Shown here: one piece after another, positions 1 to 7,642 of the stretch | Layout: each line of letters opens with the position of its first letter | Numbering within the stretch: the stretch's first letter is position 1 | Assembly (NCBI GenBank): GCA_027080725.1 | Contig: JALWRC010000043.1 | Span: forward strand, 1 to 64,000 | Length of the DNA: 64,000 nt | DNA from: Saprospiraceae bacterium | GTDB lineage: Bacteria; Bacteroidota; Bacteroidia; Chitinophagales; Saprospiraceae | Direction of reading: 5' to 3' | The notes under the pieces: generated by a model | What the model was told of the DNA's origin: nothing | Seen by the model: only the letters and a program-made list of their open reading frames with translations | The model's database searches: none | Position numbers and translations under genes: made by a program

Positions 1-88
1 ACGACGTTTCTTTGTCATTTTGGACAGTTTTAAATGTAAAAATAGTTAATCTTTTACACCTTAAACTCCTGTCCAAAAATTGGGGACA
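1..88 (-). mobile_element. End of an IS3-like insertion sequence (partial, runs off the window)
   Basis: Read on the minus strand, the KilA-N reading frame stops matching its family at about 89. It is followed by a TGTCCCC terminus, a leader of about 70 bases, and an ATG at 18 opening with M-T-K-K-R-R. That opening is typical of IS3-family orfA transposase subunits. The leader repeats the terminal motif (TTTGGACAG and CTGTCCAAA), consistent with an IS end plus internal promoter region. Only six codons of the transposase lie inside the window, so the family call is inference from the terminus and start. The element interrupts the KilA-N gene. Confidence 0.55.
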
Positions 89-538
89 ACCGCACCACTC
101 CAGTTTTAATCGGTCATTTTCCTCTTCTTTAAGTCTTTGGAACTCTTTGATTAAATAGAGTTTAAACTCTGCACTTATCCACGATGCAAACTCAAAAGCA
201 ATATCTTTTTGTACAAAAGTCCCCCCTCCTCTTCCTAGTTTATTTCTAACGCCTATAGCATTTGTAGTTTCAATCCATTTTGTTGGCGAAAGGGTAAAAC
301 TATTGCTCCCTGCCTCAAACAAAAGGGGGTCGAATTCGACCCCATTAAAATCCGGGTTGTTTATTTTCTCCCACAATCCAAGAAATTCTATAGTACTTCT
401 GTTTCTAAACCAATTTTTTACAACATCTTTTGGATCTTTTGGATTTTTAAACCGAGCAATATCCGTAATGCTGATAAAATCTTTATTATCAATTCGTAAT
501 ACTGAAACAACCTGTTCTTTTACATTGATGTTTTTCAT
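89..538 (-). pseudogene. KilA-N domain protein, 5' part, interrupted by an insertion sequence
   Basis: The minus-strand frame starts at ATG 538 and encodes about 150 residues before the IS-like end. It has the layout of Bacteroidota KilA-N proteins: an opening MKNINVKEQ, then SITDIARFKNP, then NWFRNRSTIEFLGLWE, then TKWIETTNAIGVRNK, then the FASWISAEFKLYLIKEFQRLKEEE signature near residues 115-140. Family members run to about 270 residues, so roughly the C-terminal half is displaced or lost. KilA-N is a DNA-binding domain typical of phages and mobile elements, so this locus was probably mobile cargo. Whether the rest of the gene lies beyond the IS cannot be seen here. Confidence 0.8.
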
Positions 539-810
539 AATCCGTTTCTTTTTGAGTAGTTTTCCCTTATTAATATTAAAGCATCAGGACTCGTCATTTC
601 TGAACCTACTATATTGCATAAAACGTATTTTATGCGACTTCAATTGCTAGAGAATATATTTTCAATAGAGCAACCAGCTTCAATGACTTTAACATAAAAT
701 TCTTATATAGCAAGTACCCCATTCCTCTTGAACGCATCCGAATCACCGAACAAATAAAGCCCTCGATTGTATTATTCTTATATTTTACAACAAAAAACAT
801 CTCAGTAATA

Positions 811-1305
811 ATGAAAGGATCCTTTCCCTCGATAGAACGTATTTGGGTATATGCAGCACCCAGGCCGTTGACTAAAGAAGAGCGGCATATGGTAGAAGCG
901 GAACTTCAGCGTTTTATTTCGGATTGGTCTGACCATGGGGTACGCCTCCAATCAGGGTACGACATCCTCTATGACCGTTTTATCATCCTGAGTAGCAAAA
1001 ATCCCCACGGGCGTGTAGATGGCTGTGCGATCGACACCTCACTTAACTTCATAAAACAGTTGGGAGCCAAGTTAAATATTGACTTCTTGGATCGAATGAC
1101 TTTTCATTATTTAAAAGACGGGGAAGTGCATACGGTCAAACGCCCTGAAGTAGCCAATCTCCTCGCTGAAGGGGAGATAAATGATGAAACGCTCTTCTTC
1201 AACACCTTGGTTCAAACACGGGAGGAATACGAAAAATCCTGGCTAATGCCCTTCAAATCGCATTGGGTTAAACGCTTGGTCGCACCTGCTGCAAGAATAA
1301 GTTAG
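811..1305 (+). CDS. Conserved Bacteroidota hypothetical protein, about 160 residues
   Basis: This soluble protein of 164 residues has no signal peptide and no membrane segment. It resembles a small conserved Bacteroidota family often mislabelled 'ABC transporter ATPase', but no Walker A or B motif is visible. The N-terminal pattern (RIWVYAAPRPLTKEE) followed by FISDWSDHG and a charged middle is what suggests this family. Function is unknown. The start is the first ATG of the frame, and the upstream region is AT-rich with no other frame-compatible start. It stands alone, 223 bases before tRNA-Leu. Confidence 0.75.
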   Translation: MKGSFPSIERIWVYAAPRPLTKEERHMVEAELQRFISDWSDHGVRLQSGYDILYDRFIILSSKNPHGRVDGCAIDTSLNFIKQLGAKLNIDFLDRMTFHYLKDGEVHTVKRPEVANLLAEGEINDETLFFNTLVQTREEYEKSWLMPFKSHWVKRLVAPAARIS

Positions 1306-1335
1306 GAATACTCCCTACAGCAAATTGTTTTTTTA

Positions 1336-1343
1336 TATTTTTG
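1336..1343 (+). promoter_or_regulatory. Bacteroidota-type -7 promoter element (TATTTTTG)
   Basis: The octamer fits TAnnTTTG. It lies 185 bases upstream of tRNA-Leu and immediately upstream of the candidate structured RNA. No open reading frame lies directly downstream, so a non-coding transcript is the simplest product. The -33 partner is not clear. Confidence 0.45.
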
Positions 1344-1349
1344 CACCCT

Positions 1350-1492
1350 TGCTTTGCGTCTGTTATTGCGACAAGGTGTTAAGGAGTTTGTAGCGTGCCA
1401 ATAGCCATCCGGAAGGAGGACGCTTTTGGAATCGTTGCAGGGATTGATTTCATTGGAGAGAAGCTGTTTTCAATACAGATATTTTTTTCATA
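1350..1492 (+). ncRNA. Candidate structured small RNA upstream of tRNA-Leu
   Basis: The stretch between the -7 box at 1336-1343 and a run of T at about 1485-1491 has no convincing protein frame. It contains several complementary arms. CACCCTTG pairs with CAAGGTG near 1345-1381. AGCGT pairs with ACGCT around a GGAA-capped CC/GG stem near 1392-1425. CTGT pairs with ACAG just before the T run, which looks like a weak intrinsic terminator. I do not recognise the family: it is not a canonical SRP RNA despite the CCGGAAGGA-like apex, and 6S RNA cannot be excluded. It could also be the leader of the tRNA-Leu transcript. Confidence 0.3.
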
Positions 1493-1528
1493 CCTTAACA
1501 ATAATAGATACACATAACAAAGCAATAT

Positions 1529-1612
1529 GCCGCAGTGGTGGAATTGGTAGACACGCACGTTTCAGGGGCGTGTGGCCGAAAGGCTGTGAGGGTTCGACTC
1601 CCTCCTGCGGCA
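1529..1612 (+). tRNA. tRNA-Leu (anticodon CAG)
   Basis: This is a class II tRNA of 84 bases. The acceptor arm GCCGCAG pairs with CTGCGGC, with discriminator A at 1612. The anticodon loop TTCAGGG sits on a CACGT/GCGTG stem and gives anticodon CAG. A long variable arm and a GGTTCGACTCC T arm follow. No CCA is encoded. Overlapping open frames in this region are artefacts of the tRNA. Confidence 0.95.
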
Positions 1613-1702
1613 CAAGACAATCACTTTATCCAAAAGGAGGATTACCCTCTTTTCCAACAGCAAACCCGCTCCGGCTCAGGAGCGCATCAAAGACCTTTCC
1701 CA

Positions 1703-2995
1703 ATGACGTTCAGACATTTACAAGCATCTTTCTATATATTAGTGGCCTTTGTTCTACTTCTTGGGTGCAGCACTTCCCCCGATGGCCAAAGCGCTCAAAG
1801 GGATACGGGATGGATTAAAAATGCACACTATTACGAATTGCCCTTAGATGAGCTGTCTTCCACTTCTCCTATGGCCCACCTCAAAAGTAAGTTGCTTCCA
1901 CACATCAGTTCGATAGGCGCCAATGTCCTCGTCTTTCCCCCGTTGATGCAGCACCTTCCTTTGGAAAGGGACACGACAGGGTACTACCGATACCCGATTT
2001 GTGAACCTACGAAACCCCATCCCACTTACGGCACATTGGACTCCATCCGGCACGTCCTCCGGGTATGCCATGAAAAAGGATTGAAAGTCGTGATGACCTA
2101 TCCGGTGTGGTATAGGGGCATCTGCGATACGAAAGCTGCCGGACCGCTGCTCACTCCACACACCAAAAAACGGGATTTAACCTCGGCAAAAGACCAAAAG
2201 GCGCTCTTAGACATCCTGCAATTTTGGGCGACCAACCTTCCGCTTGACGGGTTTGTCCTGGAGGGCTGGCAAATGGTTCCCAAGGATTTTAGACAAAAGA
2301 TTTACTCCACCTTACACCATGACGGGATCGGTCTTATTGCGGATTCTCAGGGGGCTCCCTACCCTACACCAATGGAAGCTGATGGTTATCTCAATTATGC
2401 CCTTTACAACACATTCGAAGGCATCTACAATGGAACCAAGAACGCCAATGATATGGAGACCTTCGTTTTGGATACCACCCCGTCTCCGGTTTCTATCGGT
2501 TTTACCTCCACATTGTCGCTCAATTATAAAGAGGGTACCGACATAAAACATTTCAAACTCGCAGCAAAGAGCTTTGCAGAATTTGCCCTGCTCACCCAGA
2601 GGGCTTCCTGGCTATTGGCAGGGCAAGAGATTCCGGCAAGCAGAGCCTATTCGCCATCCCAAAAAGCCAACTTAAACTATTACCGCGGTGGATTGGTGCA
2701 GGCCTATCGACGTATATGGAATGCCCCAAGGGATAACCCCGCATTGCAATATAACGCCAATACTTCCCTTAAGACGATAAATCTGCACAACCCCAACGCG
2801 GTGGGCCTCGAGCGAAAATGGCGCGGCTATCGCTGGATTAGTATTTTCAACTTTAGTGACAGTACCAGCGTCCTCCTGCCGGATATCGACATCACCAATA
2901 TCAATGCCTATATCACAGAAGTCAGTATCTCCATCCCCAAAATGGACACTTTGAAGATGATGCGATGGCAAAACCTGATGCTCACCAAACATTAG
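1703..2995 (+). CDS. GH13 alpha-amylase-like lipoprotein with degenerate catalytic motifs
   Basis: I place the start at ATG 1703 because the longer frame from 1535 runs through tRNA-Leu, and this start gives a clean lipoprotein signal ending VLLLGC with Cys22. The 430-residue protein follows GH13 order. A region I-like loop lies near SIGANVLVFPP, followed by YPICEPTKPHPTYG and GLKVVMTYPVW. The position of the catalytic Asp motif reads DGFVLEGW, where active enzymes have GFRxD. The late 'NHD' region reads FTSTLSLN. Arg and the nucleophile Asp are therefore missing, so hydrolysis is doubtful; glycan binding in the outer membrane is a plausible alternative role. The short C-terminal beta domain resembles the GH13 all-beta domain. 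It precedes rlmH by 65 bases. Confidence 0.7.
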   Translation: MTFRHLQASFYILVAFVLLLGCSTSPDGQSAQRDTGWIKNAHYYELPLDELSSTSPMAHLKSKLLPHISSIGANVLVFPPLMQHLPLERDTTGYYRYPICEPTKPHPTYGTLDSIRHVLRVCHEKGLKVVMTYPVWYRGICDTKAAGPLLTPHTKKRDLTSAKDQKALLDILQFWATNLPLDGFVLEGWQMVPKDFRQKIYSTLHHDGIGLIADSQGAPYPTPMEADGYLNYALYNTFEGIYNGTKNANDMETFVLDTTPSPVSIGFTSTLSLNYKEGTDIKHFKLAAKSFAEFALLTQRASWLLAGQEIPASRAYSPSQKANLNYYRGGLVQAYRRIWNAPRDNPALQYNANTSLKTINLHNPNAVGLERKWRGYRWISIFNFSDSTSVLLPDIDITNINAYITEVSISIPKMDTLKMMRWQNLMLTKH

Positions 2996-3060
2996 ATACA
3001 TTATGAATATCATTAATGTATAACTCTGGTTTTTTATTGATATTTATGAAATAATTAGAT

Positions 3061-3531
3061 ATGAAATTTGAGTTGTGGCAAATAGATAAAACCAAAGATA
3101 AAGGGCTCGAAGAAGCCATCCAAAAACTCACACGACGCATCCGTTCTTTCCATCCTTTCTCCATCAAGACCATCAAAAGTCCCGGAGCAAAAAAAAGGAC
3201 CGCGGGTATTGTAAAGAAAAAGGAAGGAGAGCTCCTCCTGTCCATGCTTACTCCCACGGATTATCTCATCCTACTGGACGAAGGGGGTACGATGATGCAT
3301 TCACGGGCTTTTGCCCGGCAAATCGAGCGCTGGAGCGATCTCCCTACGAAGCGGGGCATCTTTGTCATCGGAGGGGCCTACGGCTTTTCGGAAGAAGTGT
3401 ACGAACGCGCCAATTACAAGTTGAGTTTATCCCCCATGACCTTCACGCACCAACTGATACGAATCATTTTTATCGAGCAAATCTACCGGGCATTTACCAT
3501 CATTCACAACTTGCCGTACCACAACGACTAA
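3061..3531 (+). CDS. rlmH: 23S rRNA pseudouridine(1915)-N3 methyltransferase RlmH
   Basis: RlmH is a SPOUT methyltransferase that N3-methylates pseudouridine 1915 in helix 69 of 23S rRNA, using S-adenosylmethionine. The 156 residues match the usual family length. The trefoil-knot SAM-binding signature FVIGGAYGFSEEVYERA lies near residues 101-117. LILLDEGG lies near residue 70, and the C-terminal EQIYRAFTI...LPYHND tail carries the tyrosine and histidine typical of the active site. The start ATG is 65 bases after the preceding lipoprotein gene. Confidence 0.95.
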   Translation: MKFELWQIDKTKDKGLEEAIQKLTRRIRSFHPFSIKTIKSPGAKKRTAGIVKKKEGELLLSMLTPTDYLILLDEGGTMMHSRAFARQIERWSDLPTKRGIFVIGGAYGFSEEVYERANYKLSLSPMTFTHQLIRIIFIEQIYRAFTIIHNLPYHND

Positions 3532-4018
3532 GGGGGGGGGCGATTCTTCCACTTGTAGGTACGAATATAAAAGAGCCTCTAAAAACGCCCCGCCAATACT
3601 AAAGAAACTGCATGAAAAGGCCATGAAAATGGCTTTGAATGGAAGATTACTACAGTGCGCTCCATTGCCTAAAACCCGCAAAAAGCCCAAAAATCACCCC
3701 AAAACACCTCCCCACACAGACCACAGAAGAGACAGAAGGCAATTTCCCCCCTACAAGCCCTCCAAAATCACCCAAACCGCCGTATATTTATCCCCAAAAA
3801 CGACAATGGCGTTCAGGTAACATCGAAGCGTTTCCCTTACCGCCCACCATTGTCCAACTGCAATGTATGCGTCACAGGCCACGCCTATAGCATTTGTAGA
3901 TCGTCCGGAAGTTAGTGCCGCATGCACTCCTTAGAGTTAAACGCCAAGCAAAAACGGCATACTGCACACTAAAAAGTGCATTTATCAGCATAATTGTTAA
4001 ATTTGTTGTGCAATTTCA
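3532..4018. other. Gene-free spacer with homopolymer tracts
   Basis: No supported gene lies here. The spacer starts with a G tract after rlmH, and it has a C/A-rich low-complexity stretch at about 3660-3800. At 3881-3899 there is an exact 19-base match to bases 249-267 inside the broken KilA-N gene, in the same orientation. Small open frames in the stretch are low complexity and were not accepted. Confidence 0.5.
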
Positions 4019-4026
4019 TATCTTTG
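4019..4026 (+). promoter_or_regulatory. Bacteroidota -7 promoter element (TATCTTTG) of the AAA ATPase gene
   Basis: TATCTTTG fits TAnnTTTG exactly. An ATTG at 3993-3996 lies 22 bases upstream as a possible -33 element. The ATG at 4047 lies 20 bases downstream, which supports that start over the upstream in-frame ATG at 3915. Confidence 0.6.
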
Positions 4027-4046
4027 CAAATAATTTTATTAATGCA

Positions 4047-5216
4047 ATGAGAATACTTTATCAGAAATATGAAACACTTTTGCGAAATACGACGACAGAC
4101 TTTAAACGTTATTTGTACAATAAAGTCTCGTGGGGTAGTCGTATGATTGGAATTACCGGTGCTCGTGGTGTCGGTAAAACAACGATGATACTTCAATATA
4201 TCAAAGAAAACTTAGACAGCAAAAAAGCCTTATATGTGTCGGCTGATGATATCTATTTTAGTAAAAACAGACTTCTTGACTTAGCTGCTGACTTCTATAA
4301 AAATGCCGGAGAATATTTGTTTATTGATGAAATACATAAGTACATTGATTGGTCTCGTGAATTAAAAAATATTTACGATGCATTTCCCGAGCTAAAAGTT
4401 GTCTTTACCGGTTCTTCAATCCTTGATATACTTAAAGGTTCTGCCGATTTAAGCCGTCGTGCCATAATCTATAAATTACACGGACTATCATTTCGGGAAT
4501 ATTTGAATTTTTTTCACCATTACGAAGTAGATGTCTATTCGTTAAAACAGATAATAAATAACGAAGTAAAACTAAAAAACATAAAGCATCCACTTCCGTT
4601 ATTTAATGATTATCTGCATCGAGGATACTATCCCTTCGGGCTCGAAAGTGAATTGAATTTACGCTTAGGGCAAATCATCGTCCAAACACTAGAAACAGAT
4701 ATTCCGCAATATGCAAACCTAAATGTTGGAACAAGTCGCAAGCTGAAACGATTACTCTCCATTATTGCAGAAAGCGTACCTTTTAAACCGAATTTCTCGA
4801 AAATAGCACAAATAATTGGTGTCAGCAGAAACTCCTTAGACGACTATTTCTTATATATGGAAAGAGCAGGGCTTATCGGGCAATTACGCTCTGAAATAAG
4901 CGGCATTCGCGGATTAGGAAAAGTGGATAAAGTGTATTTAGATAATACCAATATTATTTTTAACTTGGTTGGAGACAAATCAAATGTAGGAAACATACGA
5001 GAAACGTTCTTTTTCAATCAAATGCGTGTCAAAAATGAGGTAATATCATCAAAAAAAGCCGATTTTGTCATTGATAGTTATACGTTTGAAATTGGTGGGA
5101 AAAATAAGCAGCAAAAACAAATTGAAAAAGGCGGTAAGTCATTTGTGGTAAAAGATGAGATTGAATTTGGTTACCGCAATGTGATACCACTTTGGGCTTT
5201 CGGAATAAATTACTAA
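4047..5216 (+). CDS. AAA ATPase of the AAA_14/DUF4143 type
   Basis: This 389-residue protein is predicted to be a soluble P-loop ATPase. The N-terminal AAA_14 core has Walker A GARGVGKTT near residues 37-45, a Walker B-like YLFIDEIHKY near 93-102, and sensor motif VVFTGSSILDI near 125. The C-terminal part fits DUF4143, with the REYLNFF motif, a predicted winged-helix region (IAQIIGVSRNSLDDYFLYMERAGLI) and a late FEIGGKNKQQKQI segment. The biological role of this family is unsettled; members are common in Bacteroidota accessory DNA. The gene is clearly AT-richer than its neighbours and is followed by repeats and a group II intron fragment, so horizontal acquisition is likely. Start 4047 is preferred because a -7 box precedes it. 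Confidence 0.85.
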   Translation: MRILYQKYETLLRNTTTDFKRYLYNKVSWGSRMIGITGARGVGKTTMILQYIKENLDSKKALYVSADDIYFSKNRLLDLAADFYKNAGEYLFIDEIHKYIDWSRELKNIYDAFPELKVVFTGSSILDILKGSADLSRRAIIYKLHGLSFREYLNFFHHYEVDVYSLKQIINNEVKLKNIKHPLPLFNDYLHRGYYPFGLESELNLRLGQIIVQTLETDIPQYANLNVGTSRKLKRLLSIIAESVPFKPNFSKIAQIIGVSRNSLDDYFLYMERAGLIGQLRSEISGIRGLGKVDKVYLDNTNIIFNLVGDKSNVGNIRETFFFNQMRVKNEVISSKKADFVIDSYTFEIGGKNKQQKQIEKGGKSFVVKDEIEFGYRNVIPLWAFGINY

Positions 5217-5241
5217 ATTAAATGAGACAAAAAACACCAGA

Positions 5242-5328
5242 CGTTAATCGAGTAGAGTGAGGCAACCTCCAAAAGAGCTCACCTCAGTCCTCTTACGACC
5301 TGTGACGCCAAAGGCGTTACCACCGTAC
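5242..5328 (-). repeat. Group II intron 3'-end fragment, inverted copy of 63576-63662
   Basis: Read on the minus strand, the 87 bases start with GTACGGTGGT, like the end of intron domain V. They contain a domain VI-like stem and finish with CTCTACTCGAT, like a bacterial group II intron 3' end. The plus-strand copy at 63576-63662 has the same length and roughly 80% identity by eye, and there it follows a maturase remnant. No maturase or domain I-IV sequence is visible next to this copy. A hairpin repeat starts six bases away. Confidence 0.5.
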
Positions 5329-5333
5329 ATCTA

Positions 5334-5486
5334 GTGCTCCACGCAGAAAATAACTACAGTATAAAGTGTACAGACGCAATGCATTGCGTCTTCTATCTTC
5401 TCCTGACCCTTCGTTGCTCAAACAGTCATTATGCTATGGCATAACTCCCGTTTGAGCGCCTCGTGCCCCACGCAAGAAATAAGTAG
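5334..5486. repeat. Palindromic repeat element, copy 1
   Basis: This is a copy of a roughly 150-base non-coding repeat. Its core is the hairpin GCTCAAACAG / C(C/T)GTTTGAGC at 5416-5457, with inner arms ATTATGCT and GGCATAA. The element is bounded by imperfect direct repeats (GTGCTCCACGCAGAAAATAA and GTGCCCCACGCAAGAAATAA). It contains an additional perfect 20-base palindrome at 5372-5391, not found in the other copies. Related copies lie at 5599-5770 and 62807-62970. Confidence 0.7.
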
Positions 5487-5514
5487 ATATAATAGGCGAA
5501 GTTATTTTTTATTT

Positions 5515-5843
5515 AGTGTCTGCCGGAAAACTATCAAATTTTATGAAATGAGAGATTTTGGATGAGCTTTTTCGTTTTTCGAAACGAAGTGATGTTAAGT
5601 GCTCCGCACAGAAAAAAACTACCCATATACCCTCGCTCTTTTCTCCTGACTCTTCGTTGCTCAAACAGTCATTATGCTACAGCATAACTCCTGTTTGAGC
5701 GCCTCGATTCAGCAAAAAAACTGCTTCGGTTGCTAAGGGTATCTATTTCATACACGGAGCACTTGGGTATCAGTGAGTTGAGAAAAATAAAAAGATCGCC
5801 AAAAGATACATTTCTAATTTTGAAGAGCTTTCTGGCAGGCACT
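5515..5843. repeat. MITE-like element with terminal inverted repeats, carrying a nested hairpin element
   Basis: The left end AGTGTCTGCCGGAAAACT and the right end, read inverted as AGTGCCTGCCAGAAAGCT, form imperfect terminal inverted repeats. The sequence matches the element at 54252-54412 almost throughout. The exception is a block of about 170 bases at 5599-5770 in the middle, absent from the other copy. That block is a second copy of the GCTCAAACAG hairpin repeat (hairpin at 5659-5700), bounded by AGTGCTCCG and CGGAGCACT. No protein is encoded. Confidence 0.7.
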
Positions 5844-6042
5844 AAGAACCTTCTCTGTGATCATATTACCCATTATTGAGCTACGATCCTCTACCCACAC
5901 AAAGGCAAACAGTAGAAATTGTCCGGCTTTGTGGCAGTAATGCGAGGGACATTAATGCTGTGATCACCATTGTCCTGTAGGAGATTAAACCATTTCAAAA
6001 AAGTGTAGTCAAAGCAAATTTAATCATAAAATATACAGTGTA

Positions 6043-7545
6043 ATGAGAAAAATGGAAATAGCTATTTTGGCAATGCTTTTGGTATCTTCTTTTTATGTAA
6101 AAGCTCAACATGGTGTTGATCCGAACTGGCTCTCAGAAGTTGAACTACCCCACCCGGCTACAAGTTCCAATTTGAGAGGTTTTTTATATAGCAATATGGC
6201 TGTATTTTCAAACAATAAAAGGGTTGTTTTTTTTAGAGAGAAAAACAATATCACCAAGATTTATTATACTTATAGTTATGACGGAATAAATTGGTCAAGT
6301 CCAACCCAATTTTTCCCGTTACCTGGTTTAAACTCATTGAAAGTCATATCTGACCAAAATGACAATTTACATTTGTTCTACAAACAAGGCCCTACAAAGC
6401 TTTATTACTCAAAGATGGACTCTTCATTCCGATATCTTATAGATCATGTACTTATTGCGGCTAATCCGGCAAACGGGAGTTTTGATGGGGTTTACCCGAC
6501 TGTAGATCTAAAAGGTAGAATACACGTGATGTGGCACGATGGAAACATTAAAACAGCAACAAACAGCGAGTGTTTTTATGCCCGATCCATTGATGGTGGA
6601 ATGTCATTTAGCACTCCTGTTCAAATAAGTAAAAATACAAGCAAAAAATCCGCTTTTCCCAGAGGGCAATACAATGCATATGCCGGTGACTCTTTGGCAA
6701 TTTTCTGGAGAGATAATGTGACATCAAACAACTGGAACATCCACATGGTGGTGAGTACAGACGGCGGTTTGAATTGGTCTGATCCGGTGACGATCAATTC
6801 TTCGGAAGATTATCAGGGAGACCCGGACCTGGTAATAGATCCCAAAGGAAGGTTTCACTTGTTTTACCACCAGGCGCCGGTAGGAGACGCCTACTGGGGG
6901 ATGAGGGTAGTATATGGTTATTCGGATGATCTTGGGCAAACCTGGTCGCCCGCTTCGGATTTTTATAACAATCCCGTTTCCCGTGCTCAAAGAAGCTATT
7001 TGGTAGAAGGTAGCAGATACGACATAATCAACAATACGTTATGGACATTTTGGAAAGAAGAAGATCTGTTTGGTTTAAAAGGAGGCGACATGATGGCGGC
7101 CTACTCTTTGGATAGAGGTCAAACATGGTCAACCCCTGAATATATATCAGACCACGATTCTGTCTCAATAGGATTTAAAACAGCAGCACTATTGCCAAAT
7201 GGTGGCGTATGCGTGAATTATGAATCCCCGAACTACTCCGGCTCAGGAGAAACGAGAATAGTTTATAGAGAAAGACAAATGCTCCCTTTAGGAACAGCTC
7301 GTTACAGAGGAGAAAATAATACCGTTATAATTTACCCCAATCCAATCCACGATGTCATTCACATCACGCCACCCGGCCATCAATCGATAAAATCTATTGA
7401 AATTGTTGATTTGTCAGGTAAGGTACTCCGCACCAAATACAATTCGAATTCAATATCTATTGGCCATTTTAAAAATGGGATATATCTTGTAAAAATAACC
7501 ACCGATAAAGGAAATTTAATATATCATAAAATAATAAAACAATAA
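6043..7545 (+). CDS. Secreted sialidase-like BNR/Asp-box beta-propeller with T9SS tail
   Basis: A signal peptide (MRKMEIAILAMLLVSSFYVKA) leads a 500-residue protein with five Asp-box motifs of form S-x-D-x-G-x-x-W/F. They lie near residues 77 (SYDGINW), 181 (SIDGGMSF), 236 (STDGGLNW), 293 (SDDLGQTW) and 354 (SLDRGQTW), as in six-bladed sialidase folds. The last 75 residues (IYPNP...IEIVDLSGKV...GIYLVKI) are a type A T9SS sorting domain. The product is therefore exported and attached to or released from the cell surface. The arginine triad of true sialidases was not identified, so activity on sialic acid is not claimed. Confidence 0.8.
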   Translation: MRKMEIAILAMLLVSSFYVKAQHGVDPNWLSEVELPHPATSSNLRGFLYSNMAVFSNNKRVVFFREKNNITKIYYTYSYDGINWSSPTQFFPLPGLNSLKVISDQNDNLHLFYKQGPTKLYYSKMDSSFRYLIDHVLIAANPANGSFDGVYPTVDLKGRIHVMWHDGNIKTATNSECFYARSIDGGMSFSTPVQISKNTSKKSAFPRGQYNAYAGDSLAIFWRDNVTSNNWNIHMVVSTDGGLNWSDPVTINSSEDYQGDPDLVIDPKGRFHLFYHQAPVGDAYWGMRVVYGYSDDLGQTWSPASDFYNNPVSRAQRSYLVEGSRYDIINNTLWTFWKEEDLFGLKGGDMMAAYSLDRGQTWSTPEYISDHDSVSIGFKTAALLPNGGVCVNYESPNYSGSGETRIVYRERQMLPLGTARYRGENNTVIIYPNPIHDVIHITPPGHQSIKSIEIVDLSGKVLRTKYNSNSISIGHFKNGIYLVKITTDKGNLIYHKIIKQ

Positions 7546-7642
7546 CATAGGCCGATGAACATGGTGTGTGTATTACCTATATTCTTTGTACTTTTACACA
7601 GAATTAATAATAGCCATTAAAGGCACACACAACAATCAAACC

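Noticed and set aside
303-650. 115-residue plus-strand frame
   Set aside because: It is the antisense shadow of the interrupted KilA-N gene, which has clear family motifs on the minus strand.
1380-1440. SRP RNA (ffs) at the CCGGAAGGA-like apex
   Set aside because: The flanking symmetric and asymmetric loop bases (AGCAGC side) of SRP domain IV are missing.
1426-1818. Open frame across tRNA-Leu, and the 5' extension 1535-1702 of the amylase-like gene
   Set aside because: Both read through the tRNA gene; a lipoprotein start at 1703 is much better supported.
6043-7545. Functional sialidase
   Set aside because: Asp boxes are present but the arginine triad and Tyr/Glu catalytic pair were not identified; only the fold is claimed.
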